A stretch of DNA of 64,000 bases, taken from the NCBI RefSeq assembly GCF_000024925.1, contig NC_013521.1:1488001-1552000 (forward strand). Reading direction: 5' to 3'. Within the stretch, counting starts at the first letter, position 1; the number at the start of each line of letters is the position of its first letter. A program made the translations under genes and the position numbers. Source of the stretch: Sanguibacter keddieii DSM 10542. Lineage in GTDB: Bacteria; Actinomycetota; Actinomycetes; Actinomycetales; Cellulomonadaceae. Of this stretch, positions 54,259-62,490 are shown in pieces. A model generated the notes under the pieces. It saw nothing but the letters and a program-made list of their open reading frames with translations, ran no database searches and had not been told where the DNA came from.

Positions 54259-55234
54259 ACGTCTGCGGTGTCTCGTCGGTCACCAGGTCCCACAGGACCT
54301 CGTCGTCCCGGCGGCGCCACCGGCGCGCCGCACCGGCGGGCTCGAGCACGTCGGTGAGCCACACCGTCTCGCCAGGCGCCCAGCCGGCGAGCACGGTGCA
54401 GGCACCGGCGACGGGGGTGCCCTCCACCGGGACGGCAGTCCCCGCCGTCGTCAGGTAGCCCCTCACGGTGAGGTGCACGGCGTCGTAGTCCTCCGCGACG
54501 GCCGACCAGTCGGGGGCCGCCCAAGCGCCGTCGACGCCTGTCGTCTCCCACCACGTCCGTCGCCGCGACCGCGTGACGTCACGAGGGAACCTCGAGACGA
54601 GCGCCGCGAGGTCACCGGGGCCGTCGATCTCGAAGACCCGCGGTGCGCGCGTGGCCCACAACGGCCATGACAGAGCATCGGACCAGCCGTAGCTGTCCTC
54701 TGGGTAGAAGAGTCCCGCCGGGGCGAGCGACGGCACCGTCGGTGTCGTGCGGACCAGGTCCGCCCCGAGAGGCTGGGTCCACCACTCACCGCCCGCCGCA
54801 TGCTCGAGCCCGCGGTCCGAGCCCACGTGCTGCTCCTCCTCGAGGTCCCGGTCCGTACGCCAGCGCTCCAGGCGCTCTCGTGCACCGACCAACGCACTCC
54901 GGCCGGCGGGTGCGGTCTCGTCGAGCATCTCGACCTCGTGCAGGTCGTCCAGGTCGAGAGGGGCGGTCCACCACCCGGTCGCGCTCGCCGACGCCAGCAC
55001 CTCGGCCACGGGGCGGAGCCGGTCACGACTCCCCGGGAGGGCGAGCTCCTGGTCCAGCTCGTCCTGTGACTGCCAGTACCGCGCCGCGTCGACGGACTCG
55101 GTGAGTGCGAGCGAGATGTCCTCGGGTGACATGTCGTCTGCGACCTCGGCGCACAGCCGTCGCCCGCGCGGACCGGCCAGCAGGTCGTCGGCGCTCAGCG
55201 GGCGGAGGGCGTGCGGCGTGGCGCTCGCGGTCAT
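54233..55234 (-). CDS. Hypothetical protein, Trp/acidic-rich
   Basis: A 333-residue soluble protein with no recognised family. It is acidic early (ADDMSPEDISLALTESVDAARYWQSQDELDQELALPG) and Trp-rich (ATGWWTAPLDLDDLHEVEML, GGEWWTQPLGADL, RRTWWETTGVDGAWAAPDWSAVAEDYDAVHLTVRGYLTTAG). The two WWT repeats are spaced ~90 residues apart. It ends ...DEVLWDLVTDETPQTFDTPPPHN. No signal peptide or membrane segment. ATG overlaps the aminotransferase stop by 4 bp, so the two are coupled. Its last codons overlap the znuA promoter and Zur box. Confidence 0.8.
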   Translation of the reverse strand: MTASATPHALRPLSADDLLAGPRGRRLCAEVADDMSPEDISLALTESVDAARYWQSQDELDQELALPGSRDRLRPVAEVLASASATGWWTAPLDLDDLHEVEMLDETAPAGRSALVGARERLERWRTDRDLEEEQHVGSDRGLEHAAGGEWWTQPLGADLVRTTPTVPSLAPAGLFYPEDSYGWSDALSWPLWATRAPRVFEIDGPGDLAALVSRFPRDVTRSRRRTWWETTGVDGAWAAPDWSAVAEDYDAVHLTVRGYLTTAGTAVPVEGTPVAGACTVLAGWAPGETVWLTDVLEPAGAARRWRRRDDEVLWDLVTDETPQTFDTPPPHN

Positions 55235-56472
55235 CTCGTCGGCCGCCCTGCCGCCGCCAGCTGCTGCGTGGCGTGCTCGATGCTCGCCTCGGTCTTGACG
55301 AAGGTGAAGCGGATGCTCGACCGGAGCAGCGCCGCGGTCTCCGATCCGGCCTGGCAGAACGCGCTGACCGGGACGCCGACCACCCCGGCCAGGTCCGGGA
55401 GGCGTCGGGCGAGCTCGGCGCCGTCCTCGTAGCCGAGGGGCGCGCCGTCGGCCACCACGAAGTACGTGCCCTGCGGCACGACGACGTCGAAGCCCGCGGC
55501 GACGAGCCCTTCGCACAGCAGGTCACGGCGGTGGGCCAGCGAGTCGCGGAGGGCTCTGACGGCCTCGTCGCCTCGCGGGTCGGTGAGGGCCAGGGCCACG
55601 GCGGGCTGGAACGGGGCCCCGTTGACGTAGGTGAGGTACTGCTTGACGGTCCGGATCGCGGTGACGAGGTCGGCGCGGGCGTGCAGCCAGCCGATCTTCC
55701 AGCCGGTGAGGGAGAAGGTCTTGCCGGCCGACGAGATGGTCACCGTCCGGTCGGCCATGCCGGACAGCGTGGCGACCGGGACGTGCTCGACGTCGTCGAA
55801 GGTCAGGTGCTCGTACACCTCGTCGGTCACGACGATCACGTCGTGCTGCTGTGCCACCGCCGCGATCTCCCCGAGCTCGGCCCGGGTGAGCACGGTCCCG
55901 GTCGGGTTGTGCGGGGTGTTGACCAGGATGATGCGCGTCTGCGGACCGACGGTGGTCCGCAGGGCGTCGACGTCGAGCGCGAAGCGCGCGCTGCCCGCGG
56001 TCCGTCGCAGCGGCACCGTCCGGTGCACGGCCCCGGCGAGTGCGATCGCGGCGGCGTGCGAGTCGTAGAAGGGCTCGAGGGTGACCACCTCGTCGCCCGG
56101 CTCGCAGAGCGCGAGCAGCGTCGCGGTGATCGCCTCGGTCGCGCCGGCGGTGACGAGCACCTCGGAGGCGGGGTCGACCGAGAGCCCGTAGCAGCGCTCC
56201 TGGTGCTGGGCGACGGCGCGCAGCAGCTCGGGCGTGCCCGGCCCGGGCGGGTACTGGTTGTGGCCCTCCCGGATCGCCGCGACGGCCGCCTCGCGGACGA
56301 ACTCCGGGCCGTCCTCCTCCGGGAACCCCTGACCGAGGTTGATGGCGCCGGTGGTCGCGGCGAGCGCGGACATCTCGGCGAAGATCGTCGGCGCGACCGT
56401 GCCGTCGGACCCGAGCAGACCTGCGGCCCGTGCGGTGCGGTGCCAGGCGCCAGCCGGTCGTGGTGTGGTCAT
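55231..56472 (-). CDS. Class I/II PLP-dependent aminotransferase
   Basis: A 413-residue aminotransferase with TNA motifs: GQGFPEEDGPEFV near the start, YPPGPGTPELL, NTPHNPTG, TDEVYEHL and the PLP lysine in SSAGKTFSLTGWKIGW. It resembles N-succinyldiaminopimelate aminotransferase (DapC)-like and kynurenine-oxoglutarate-type enzymes common in actinobacteria; the substrate cannot be fixed. ATG at 56472 has a CTGGAG ribosome site; the preceding open sequence is intergenic. It is divergent from glyS. Confidence 0.92.
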   Translation of the reverse strand: MTTPRPAGAWHRTARAAGLLGSDGTVAPTIFAEMSALAATTGAINLGQGFPEEDGPEFVREAAVAAIREGHNQYPPGPGTPELLRAVAQHQERCYGLSVDPASEVLVTAGATEAITATLLALCEPGDEVVTLEPFYDSHAAAIALAGAVHRTVPLRRTAGSARFALDVDALRTTVGPQTRIILVNTPHNPTGTVLTRAELGEIAAVAQQHDVIVVTDEVYEHLTFDDVEHVPVATLSGMADRTVTISSAGKTFSLTGWKIGWLHARADLVTAIRTVKQYLTYVNGAPFQPAVALALTDPRGDEAVRALRDSLAHRRDLLCEGLVAAGFDVVVPQGTYFVVADGAPLGYEDGAELARRLPDLAGVVGVPVSAFCQAGSETAALLRSSIRFTFVKTEASIEHATQQLAAAGRPTR

Positions 56473-56515
56473 GGTGCTCCAGTCGCAGGTCTCGGGCGGG
56501 TGGTCCTCTCGGGCC

Positions 56516-56521
56516 AGGCTA
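56516..56521 (-). promoter_or_regulatory. Candidate -10 box (TAGCCT) of the aminotransferase
   Basis: TAGCCT on the minus strand about 44 nt before the ATG. The glyS promoter lies some 60 bp away in the opposite direction. Confidence 0.4.
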
Positions 56522-56579
56522 GCGACGTGCGTCACGGTCGTGGGTGCGCGTCCGGCGCGGCACGCGTGCCGGCCCCTAG

Positions 56580-56585
56580 TAGCCT
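56580..56585 (+). promoter_or_regulatory. Candidate glyS -10 box (TAGCCT)
   Basis: TAGCCT about 80 nt before glyS, giving an untranslated leader of ~75 nt. No T-box or other riboswitch fold is apparent in the leader. Confidence 0.4.
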
Positions 56586-56666
56586 GGGACCTCGACGCGC
56601 GACGTGCGTCGACCCCCTGAGCCCCACGAGCCACGTGCGGGCCCCGATGTTCTTGGAGTGATCACT

Positions 56667-58055
56667 GTGGCCCAAGCGCCCTCTCGTCTCGACGCCGCCA
56701 TCTCCCTCGCGAAGCGCCGTGGCTTCGTCTTCCAGTCCGGCGAGATCTACGGAGGTTCGCGCTCGGCGTGGGACTACGGGCCCCTCGGTGTCGAGCTCAA
56801 GGAGAACATCAAGCGCCAGTGGTGGCGCACCATGGTCACGAGCCGCGACGACGTCGTGGGCCTCGACTCCGCGGTCATCCTGCCGCGCAAGATCTGGGAG
56901 GCCTCCGGCCACGTCGGCGTCTTCACCGACCCGCTGACCGAGTGCCTCTCGTGCCACAAGCGGTTCCGCGAGGACCAGATGCTCGAGGAGTTCGAGGAGA
57001 AGAAGGGCCGCGTCCCCGAGAACGGCCTCGCCGACATCGCCTGCCCCAACTGCGGGACCCGCGGCCAGTGGACCGAGCCCCGCGACTTCAACATGATGCT
57101 CAAGACGTACCTCGGCCCCGTCGAGGACGAGTCCGGGCTGCACTACCTGCGCCCCGAGACCGCGCAGGGCATCTTCGTGAACTTCGCCAACGTCGTCGGC
57201 GCCAGCCGCAAGAAGCCGCCGTTCGGCATCGGCCAGATCGGCAAGTCCTTCCGCAACGAGATCACGCCGGGGAACTTCATCTTCCGCACGCGTGAGTTCG
57301 AGCAGATGGAGATGGAGTTCTTCGTCGAGCCCGGCACGGACGCCGAGTGGCACCAGTACTGGATCGACCTGCGCACCGCCTGGTACGTGGACCTCGGCAT
57401 CAGCCGTGACAACCTGCGCCTGTTCGAGCACCCGCAGGAGAAGCTGTCGCACTACTCGACCCGCACCGTCGACATCGAGTACCGCTTCGGGTTCACCGGC
57501 TCCGAGTGGGGCGAGCTCGAGGGCATCGCGAACCGCACGGACTTCGACCTCAAGACGCACTCGGAGCACTCCGGCAAGGACCTCAGCTACTTCGACCAGG
57601 GCAAGAACGAGCGCTGGGTCCCGTACGTCATCGAGCCCGCGGCCGGTCTGACGCGCTCGCTCATGGCGTTCCTCGCCGAGGCGTACACCGAGGACGAGGC
57701 CCCGAACGCGAAGGGCGGCGTCGACACCCGCACCGTGCTCAAGCTCGACCCGCGCCTGTCGCCGGTCAAGGCCGCGGTCCTGCCGCTGTCCCGCAACGAG
57801 CAGCTCTCGCCCAAGGCGCGCGACCTCGCGACCGAGCTCCGCAAGCACTGGAACGTCGACTTCGACGACGCCGGTGCGATCGGCCGCCGCTACCGCCGCC
57901 AGGACGAGATCGGCACGCCGTTCTGCATCACCGTCGACTTCGACACCCTCGACGACCAGGCCGTGACGATCCGCCACCGCGACGACATGTCGCAGGAGCG
58001 CGTCGCCCTCGACCAGGTCACCGCGTACCTCGGCGCCCGTCTCCTCGGAGCCTGA
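56667..58055 (+). CDS. glyS: Glycyl-tRNA synthetase (dimeric type)
   Basis: A 462-residue class II alpha2 synthetase charging tRNA-Gly. It has the start [25 protein letters not shown], then [19 protein letters not shown]. Motif 2 is [33 protein letters not shown] and motif 3 [18 protein letters not shown]...CPNCGTRG is a zinc insert. The length is right for the actinobacterial form. GTG at 56667 is chosen for GGAG 8 nt upstream; GTG at 56658 is an alternative. Confidence 0.97.
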   Translation: MAQAPSRLDAAISLAKRRGFVFQSGEIYGGSRSAWDYGPLGVELKENIKRQWWRTMVTSRDDVVGLDSAVILPRKIWEASGHVGVFTDPLTECLSCHKRFREDQMLEEFEEKKGRVPENGLADIACPNCGTRGQWTEPRDFNMMLKTYLGPVEDESGLHYLRPETAQGIFVNFANVVGASRKKPPFGIGQIGKSFRNEITPGNFIFRTREFEQMEMEFFVEPGTDAEWHQYWIDLRTAWYVDLGISRDNLRLFEHPQEKLSHYSTRTVDIEYRFGFTGSEWGELEGIANRTDFDLKTHSEHSGKDLSYFDQGKNERWVPYVIEPAAGLTRSLMAFLAEAYTEDEAPNAKGGVDTRTVLKLDPRLSPVKAAVLPLSRNEQLSPKARDLATELRKHWNVDFDDAGAIGRRYRRQDEIGTPFCITVDFDTLDDQAVTIRHRDDMSQERVALDQVTAYLGARLLGA

Positions 58056-58104
58056 CGCCCCCGGGGCGGCGCGCACCACGCGTCGCCGTCCCGGCCTGCA
58101 CGTC

Positions 58105-58148
58105 CGACGCCCGCGTCCCGACCCTCACGGGTCTAGGCGCGGGCGTCG
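58105..58148 (+). terminator. glyS terminator
   Basis: CGACGCCCGCG (58105-58115) pairs with CGCGGGCGTCG (58138-58148); an inner ACCC/GGGT stem lies between. It is 50 bp after the glyS stop. Confidence 0.75.
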
Positions 58149-58211
58149 TCGCGCCAGGGTGTGCTCGCTGCTGGCCGTGCCGTCCGCGAGCCGCCGTGTG
58201 ACCATCGTCCG

Positions 58212-58745
58212 GTGCGCACCGACGACCGTCCCGACGACCGACCTCTCGCCGTACGGGCCGTCGCCACGGTGCAGCGGTCACGGTGGCCGGGTCGTCGGGG
58301 CCGCCCGGTCCGGGTGTGCCGCTACGACGCGCTCCATCACGACGGTCGCGTCGAGACCGACGTCCGGGTCACCGTCATGTACCGAAGGTCCCCGGCCGAC
58401 TTCGAGGTCGTGTCGCGGACGGTGCACGACCACTGCCCGGAGGTCGGCACGGGGGCATGGGTCGGTGCTGCCGGAGACCTGGTCGACGGACCTGGCCCGG
58501 TCGACCACCCGGGCCGGGTCCGCTACGGCCGTCGGGTGCCGTGGCCACCGCTGGACCGGCGGCGCGACCCTCGACGCGCGCTGCTGTGGCGTGCCGGGCT
58601 GGGGGCGGTCGCGGCGGTCACCGGGATCCTGCTCCTCGTCGGGACCGGCGGCGCCGGACCGCTCGCGGCCCTCGGTGTGCTGTCCGCCGTGTGCGGCGGC
58701 GCCGCACTCGCGACGACCCTGCCGGGCGGCTCACGGCGGCGGTGA
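58212..58745 (+). CDS. Putative small membrane protein
   Basis: An open frame of ~177 residues. The first half is polar and Arg-rich (YDALHHDGRVETDVRVTVMYRRSPADFEVVSRTVHDHC) and may be a soluble domain. The second half has two hydrophobic segments (ALLWRAGLGAVAAVTGILLLVGT and AALGVLSAVCGGAALATTL) and ends RRR. No family recognised. The GTG start is a guess: upstream GTG codons are also in frame. It fills a 739-bp gap that otherwise holds only the glyS terminator, and hydrophobic segments of this type are not expected by chance, so I favour a real gene. Confidence 0.5.
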   Translation: MRTDDRPDDRPLAVRAVATVQRSRWPGRRGRPVRVCRYDALHHDGRVETDVRVTVMYRRSPADFEVVSRTVHDHCPEVGTGAWVGAAGDLVDGPGPVDHPGRVRYGRRVPWPPLDRRRDPRRALLWRAGLGAVAAVTGILLLVGTGGAGPLAALGVLSAVCGGAALATTLPGGSRRR

Positions 58746-58794
58746 CTGCCGGGATGCCCGAGCGGTCCGTCAGGGTCGAGGCGCTCGCCCCACC

Positions 58795-59340
58795 CTAGAG
58801 CGGGGTTCGACGGGCGAGGAGCTCGGCGATGGTCGCGCGGACCTCTGGTGACAGGGGCTGGTCGGACAGGGCCTCGTGCATCCAGAGGCCGTCGGCGGCG
58901 AGCCGTGCCACGAGCCGCCAGACGGCCTCCGGGTCCTCCTGGGTGACCGCGGCGGGGTCGACGGGCGGTGCCCAGCGGTTCATCACGGACGTCCACGGAG
59001 ACATGTGCTCCGGTGTGCTCACGGCCTCGAGGAGGAGCTGGAGCTCTGCGCGGGTCGCGGACTCCGTGCAGACACGGACGTAGGCGCTGAGGCGTTCGTC
59101 GACGGTGGCCTCGTCCGCGGACTTCCCCGCGGTGCGGGCCATCAGTGCGTCCCAGGCGTCGGCCTCGTGCTCGTGCAGCGCGGTGAGCAGCTCCTCCCGT
59201 GAGGGGAAGTGGTACATGATCCCTCCGCGCGTGAGGCCGGCCTCGGCCGCCACGGAGTCGAAGGTCACTGCTGTGACACCTGCTCGCTGGATGACGCGGG
59301 TCGCCGCGTCGAGGATCATCGTTCGCTTGCTGGTTCGCAC
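58795..59340 (-). CDS. TetR family repressor
   Basis: A 181-residue regulator with an N-terminal TetR helix-turn-helix (about 5-50: MILDAATRVIQRAGVTAVTFDSVAAEAGLTRGGIMYHF) and a ligand-binding helical C-terminus. GTG has a GAGGACACC-type ribosome site. It lies 15 bp after the MFS exporter in the same direction; the 30-bp palindrome at 60889-60918 over the exporter promoter is the likely operator, giving autoregulation of both genes. Confidence 0.94.
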   Translation of the reverse strand: MRTSKRTMILDAATRVIQRAGVTAVTFDSVAAEAGLTRGGIMYHFPSREELLTALHEHEADAWDALMARTAGKSADEATVDERLSAYVRVCTESATRAELQLLLEAVSTPEHMSPWTSVMNRWAPPVDPAAVTQEDPEAVWRLVARLAADGLWMHEALSDQPLSPEVRATIAELLARRTPL

Positions 59341-59355
59341 AGGTGTCCTCGCAGG

Positions 59356-60885
59356 TCAGTGGTCGGAGTCGTAGGACGAGGAGGCGCTCCCCGGACCGTA
59401 GCGCCAGAGCAGCGCGGTGGTCAGGGCCGCCCCGGTCGCCAGGACTGCCGCCACGACGACCATGACGACGGAGTACCCGTGGTCGAACGCCGTGAAGGCC
59501 GCCTCTAGGATGCCAGGGTCCGAGGCGCTCGTGGACAGCGCCCCGGAGAGGGAGTCTCCGGCCTCGGCCAGCGCTCCGGGCGGCAGGGTGATGGTGCTGG
59601 TGTAGATCGCGGTGAGCAGCGAACCGAGGATCGCGACCGCGGTGAGGCTGCCGAACTCGTAGGAGACCTCTTCGAGCGACGAGGCCATGCCGGCGCGGCG
59701 CGGCGGCACGTTGCCGACGATCGCGGTCGAGGCGACGGACATCGCCGCGCCGAGCCCCATGCCGGTCAGCGCGAGACCGGCGATCATCCAGCCCAGGCCC
59801 GACTGGAAGCTGGTGACGGTCACGACCACCCCGACGGTGCTGACGGTCAGCCCGCCGCCGATGAGGGTCCTGAGCCCGACCACGTGCAAGAACGCACCGC
59901 CGAGCAGCCCGGTGGGCAGGGCGCCGACCGCCACGGCCGCGACCAGCGCGCCGGCCTCGAGCGGGCTGAGGCCTTCGACCAGCTGGTAGCGCTGGCTGGT
60001 GACGAGCTGGATGCCGCCCACGGCGAACATCGCAAACGCTGCCGCGAGGACACCGGCGGCGAAGGCGCGGTTCCGGAAGATCGAGAAGTCGAGCAGGGGG
60101 TGGTCCAGGCGTGACTGGCGACGGGTGAAGGTGATCGCTCCGAGTGCTGCGGCCACGAGGGCTGCCGCGACCACGGGCCACGACGGACCGGGCTTGGTGA
60201 CCTCCTTGAGGGCGAAGACGAGCCCGACCATCGCGACCATCACCTGGACGGAAGACAGCAGGTCCCACGTCTTCGAGGGGTCGGGGTCGTTGTGCGGGGC
60301 GACCTTGAGCACGACGAGCAACGCGATGACCGCGACGGGGACGTTGACGAGGAACACCGAGCCCCACCAGAAGTGCTCGAGGAGGGCTCCTCCGACGATC
60401 GGTCCCAGGGCGCTGCCGATCAGCGCGACGGATCCCCATACGGCGATGGCGACGTTGCGCTCGCGCTCGATCGTGAACGCGATGCGGATCAGCGCGAGCG
60501 TGGCCGGCATCATCGACGCCGCACCGACCGCCAGCACGGCGCGTGCGGCGATGAGGACCTCGGGGGCGGGTGCGAATGCCGCGACCAGGGAGGCCGCCGC
60601 GAAGATGACCAGCCCGACGAGGAACATGCGCTGGTGCCCGACACGGTCGCCGAGGGTCCCTGCTCCGAGCAGCAGGCCTGCCATGACGAGGGGGTAGGCG
60701 TTGATGATCCACAGGCCCTGCGACGGCGACGCGCCGATCTCCTCGGTGAGGGTGGGCAGCGCGGTGTAGAGGATCGAGTTGTCGAGGGTGATGAGCAGCA
60801 GTCCTGCGCTCACGGTCACGAGGAGCAGCCATCGCTGCCGAGGGCTCGTGGGCGATACCACGGCGGGGGTACGGGTCGAGTTCAC
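59356..60885 (-). CDS. MFS multidrug exporter, DHA2 (14-TM) family
   Basis: A 509-residue exporter with about 14 membrane segments. It begins WLLLVTVSAGLLLITLDNSILYTALPTL, then GAGTLGDRVGHQRMFLVGLVIFAAASLVAAFAP (motif A) and ARAVLAVGAASMMPATLALI (motif B/C region). These are the signatures of proton-driven drug exporters such as QacA, EmrB and LfrA. GTG at 60885 is chosen because TACAGT ends 6 nt upstream. Forms an operon with the TetR gene. The exported compounds are unknown. Confidence 0.93.
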   Translation of the reverse strand: MNSTRTPAVVSPTSPRQRWLLLVTVSAGLLLITLDNSILYTALPTLTEEIGASPSQGLWIINAYPLVMAGLLLGAGTLGDRVGHQRMFLVGLVIFAAASLVAAFAPAPEVLIAARAVLAVGAASMMPATLALIRIAFTIERERNVAIAVWGSVALIGSALGPIVGGALLEHFWWGSVFLVNVPVAVIALLVVLKVAPHNDPDPSKTWDLLSSVQVMVAMVGLVFALKEVTKPGPSWPVVAAALVAAALGAITFTRRQSRLDHPLLDFSIFRNRAFAAGVLAAAFAMFAVGGIQLVTSQRYQLVEGLSPLEAGALVAAVAVGALPTGLLGGAFLHVVGLRTLIGGGLTVSTVGVVVTVTSFQSGLGWMIAGLALTGMGLGAAMSVASTAIVGNVPPRRAGMASSLEEVSYEFGSLTAVAILGSLLTAIYTSTITLPPGALAEAGDSLSGALSTSASDPGILEAAFTAFDHGYSVVMVVVAAVLATGAALTTALLWRYGPGSASSSYDSDH

Positions 60886-60888
60886 GAC

Positions 60889-60918
60889 GTAACTGTACCA
60901 TCTAGAATGTATAGTTAC
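60889..60918. promoter_or_regulatory. TetR-type operator over the MFS promoter
   Basis: A 30-bp imperfect palindrome: arms GTAACTGTACCATCT and AGAATGTATAGTTAC match at 12 of 15 positions. It is AT-rich against the background and covers the exporter's -10 box and the expected -35 region. Confidence 0.75.
60892..60897 (-). promoter_or_regulatory. -10 box (TACAGT) of the MFS exporter
   Basis: TACAGT on the minus strand, 6 nt from GTG 60885, embedded in the palindromic operator: leaderless and repressible. Confidence 0.55.
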
Positions 60919-61024
60919 GGGAACGTGGCTCACCCTCAGACCCGATCGCCACCGCGACCGCTCGAGGTCTGCGAGGGGATCCCCAGACGCGACACCCGGT
61001 CGACGGGTCCGGCATAGACCTGCG

Positions 61025-61870
61025 TCAGTGCTCCGCCCAGAGCCACCGCAGCGCGTCGGGGAGGAGGACGCCGCCGTGGTTCGGGCTGTGGCCACCGTCG
61101 CCTGTCACCAGCCTGAGGTCGTAGCCGGCGCGGGCGAGCGCTGCTGCGGTCTCGAGGTTCTCTGCGAACCAGTTGTGGTCCGCCGCGTCCCAGTTCAGGT
61201 CCCTGTGCGCGGCGTGGAGGAGCACACGCAGCGGCTTGCGCGGCTCGCTGGCGACGAGCGCGGGGTACGGGTTGCCGCCGGGCATCTGGGCGAAGCTGGC
61301 GTTGAACGCGATCACCCGTCCGATGCCGTCCGGCCGCGTCCACGCCGCAGTCAGCGCGGCGTCACCGCCGCTGCTGCCGCCGCAGATCCCGCGCATCATC
61401 GGGTCGTCCGCGACCGCGTAGCGGGCCTCGACCAGGGGCAGGACCTCGTCGAGGAGGAACGTCGCGTAGCGGTCGTCGAAGGCGTCGTACTCGGCGTTGC
61501 GGTGCTTGGTGGGGACTCCGTCGACGTCGAGGACCCCGGGGTCGACGAACACGCCGATCGTCTGCGGGAGGTCTCCTGTGGCTGCGAGGTTGTCGAGGAC
61601 CGTCCCTCCCCGCACGTCTCCCTCGGGGTCCAGGTACCACCAGCCGTCGTTGAAGAACATCACCGCGCTGTCCTGGTGCGGCGAGTGGCCGGCTGGCCGG
61701 TGCACCCAGACCGTGCGCGACGTCCCGGGGAACGTGTCGCTGTCGTCGATCGAGAGCCGCTCGACAGACCCTGGTTCGACCCCGTCTCTGGGCCGAGAGT
61801 CGGGGCCGTACTCGTAGGTGACGTCGACCTGGGAGACCGGGAGCGAGGCGAACGGGATCGTGGTGGCCAT
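61025..61870 (-). CDS. Enterochelin-esterase-like alpha/beta hydrolase
   Basis: A 281-residue hydrolase of the esterase-D/Fes type. The nucleophile Ser lies in GICGGSSGGDAALTAA (GxSxG). An FFNDGWWYLDPEGDV strand follows SAVM, and the end carries the catalytic His in GDGGHSPNHGGV. No signal peptide, so it is probably cytoplasmic. Members cleave ferric-siderophore esters or act as general esterases; no siderophore gene lies nearby, so the substrate is open. ATG at 61870 follows TAGTGT by 6 nt. Confidence 0.87.
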   Translation of the reverse strand: MATTIPFASLPVSQVDVTYEYGPDSRPRDGVEPGSVERLSIDDSDTFPGTSRTVWVHRPAGHSPHQDSAVMFFNDGWWYLDPEGDVRGGTVLDNLAATGDLPQTIGVFVDPGVLDVDGVPTKHRNAEYDAFDDRYATFLLDEVLPLVEARYAVADDPMMRGICGGSSGGDAALTAAWTRPDGIGRVIAFNASFAQMPGGNPYPALVASEPRKPLRVLLHAAHRDLNWDAADHNWFAENLETAAALARAGYDLRLVTGDGGHSPNHGGVLLPDALRWLWAEH

Positions 61871-61876
61871 CGGTCG

Positions 61877-61882
61877 ACACTA
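61877..61882 (-). promoter_or_regulatory. -10 box (TAGTGT) of the esterase
   Basis: TAGTGT, 6 nt from ATG 61870 on the minus strand. It is back to back, 24 bp away, with the -10 of the SUKH-like gene, so the two polymerases would compete for the same stretch. Confidence 0.5.
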
Positions 61883-61906
61883 TCGAGCCCTCGGCGACGG
61901 GCTGGC

Positions 61907-61912
61907 TACGAT
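61907..61912 (+). promoter_or_regulatory. -10 box (TACGAT) of the SUKH-like gene
   Basis: TACGAT, 6 nt before ATG 61919 on the plus strand, again a leaderless layout. Confidence 0.5.
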
Positions 61913-61918
61913 GTCGCC

Positions 61919-62452
61919 ATGGGTCTTCACCTCGACGCGACCACCGCCCTGTCGACCGCGGGGTGGGTGCGCGAAGGACCGACCCGGGCTGCCTCCGCCC
62001 CGGTGCCGGACCCGCTGGTCGGAGCCTCCGACCAGCTGGTCTCCTGGGTGAGGTCGTTCTCCCTGCTCGCCAGCCCCGACGACCAGGTGTGGTTCCTCTC
62101 GGCGGACAGCTATGCCGGTGGGGTCAGCGACGAGGCGTTCCCGTGGGACGCGTTCCGGCACGAGAGCCTGGCGGCTGCTCCCGGCGAGGCTGAGCGCTCC
62201 GCCGTCGACGCCTTCTGGTCCTCCCACATCCCGATCCTGCTGTCGGTGCGCGACGGGTACGAGTACCTGGCCGTCGCACCGGACGGCAGGGTCGTCCGTG
62301 GAGGAGAGCCGGAGTACGAGGAGGTGACGGTCGTCGCCGCCGGTCTCGACGCACTGCTCCGGTGCGTCGCCACCGGGACCAGCACAGGAGACCTCCTCAC
62401 CGACGCCCTGCTCGGTACGGTGGGCGCCGCCCGGCCGGACGACGACCGTTAG
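61919..62452 (+). CDS. SUKH (SMI1/KNR4-like) domain protein
   Basis: A 177-residue acidic soluble protein whose late half has the SUKH pattern: SHIPILLSVRDGYEYLAVAPDGRVVRGGEPEYEEVTVVAAGLDALL. The earlier stretch is less conserved. Many bacterial SUKH proteins are immunity proteins against contact-dependent or polymorphic toxins, others are regulatory scaffolds. No toxin gene is adjacent. Assignment rests on the DGYEYLAVAPDGRV pattern and is moderate. Confidence 0.68.
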   Translation: MGLHLDATTALSTAGWVREGPTRAASAPVPDPLVGASDQLVSWVRSFSLLASPDDQVWFLSADSYAGGVSDEAFPWDAFRHESLAAAPGEAERSAVDAFWSSHIPILLSVRDGYEYLAVAPDGRVVRGGEPEYEEVTVVAAGLDALLRCVATGTSTGDLLTDALLGTVGAARPDDDR

Positions 62453-62490
62453 CCCCCACGGGGAGCCGCGGTCTGGGGTCAGCGGCCGGT

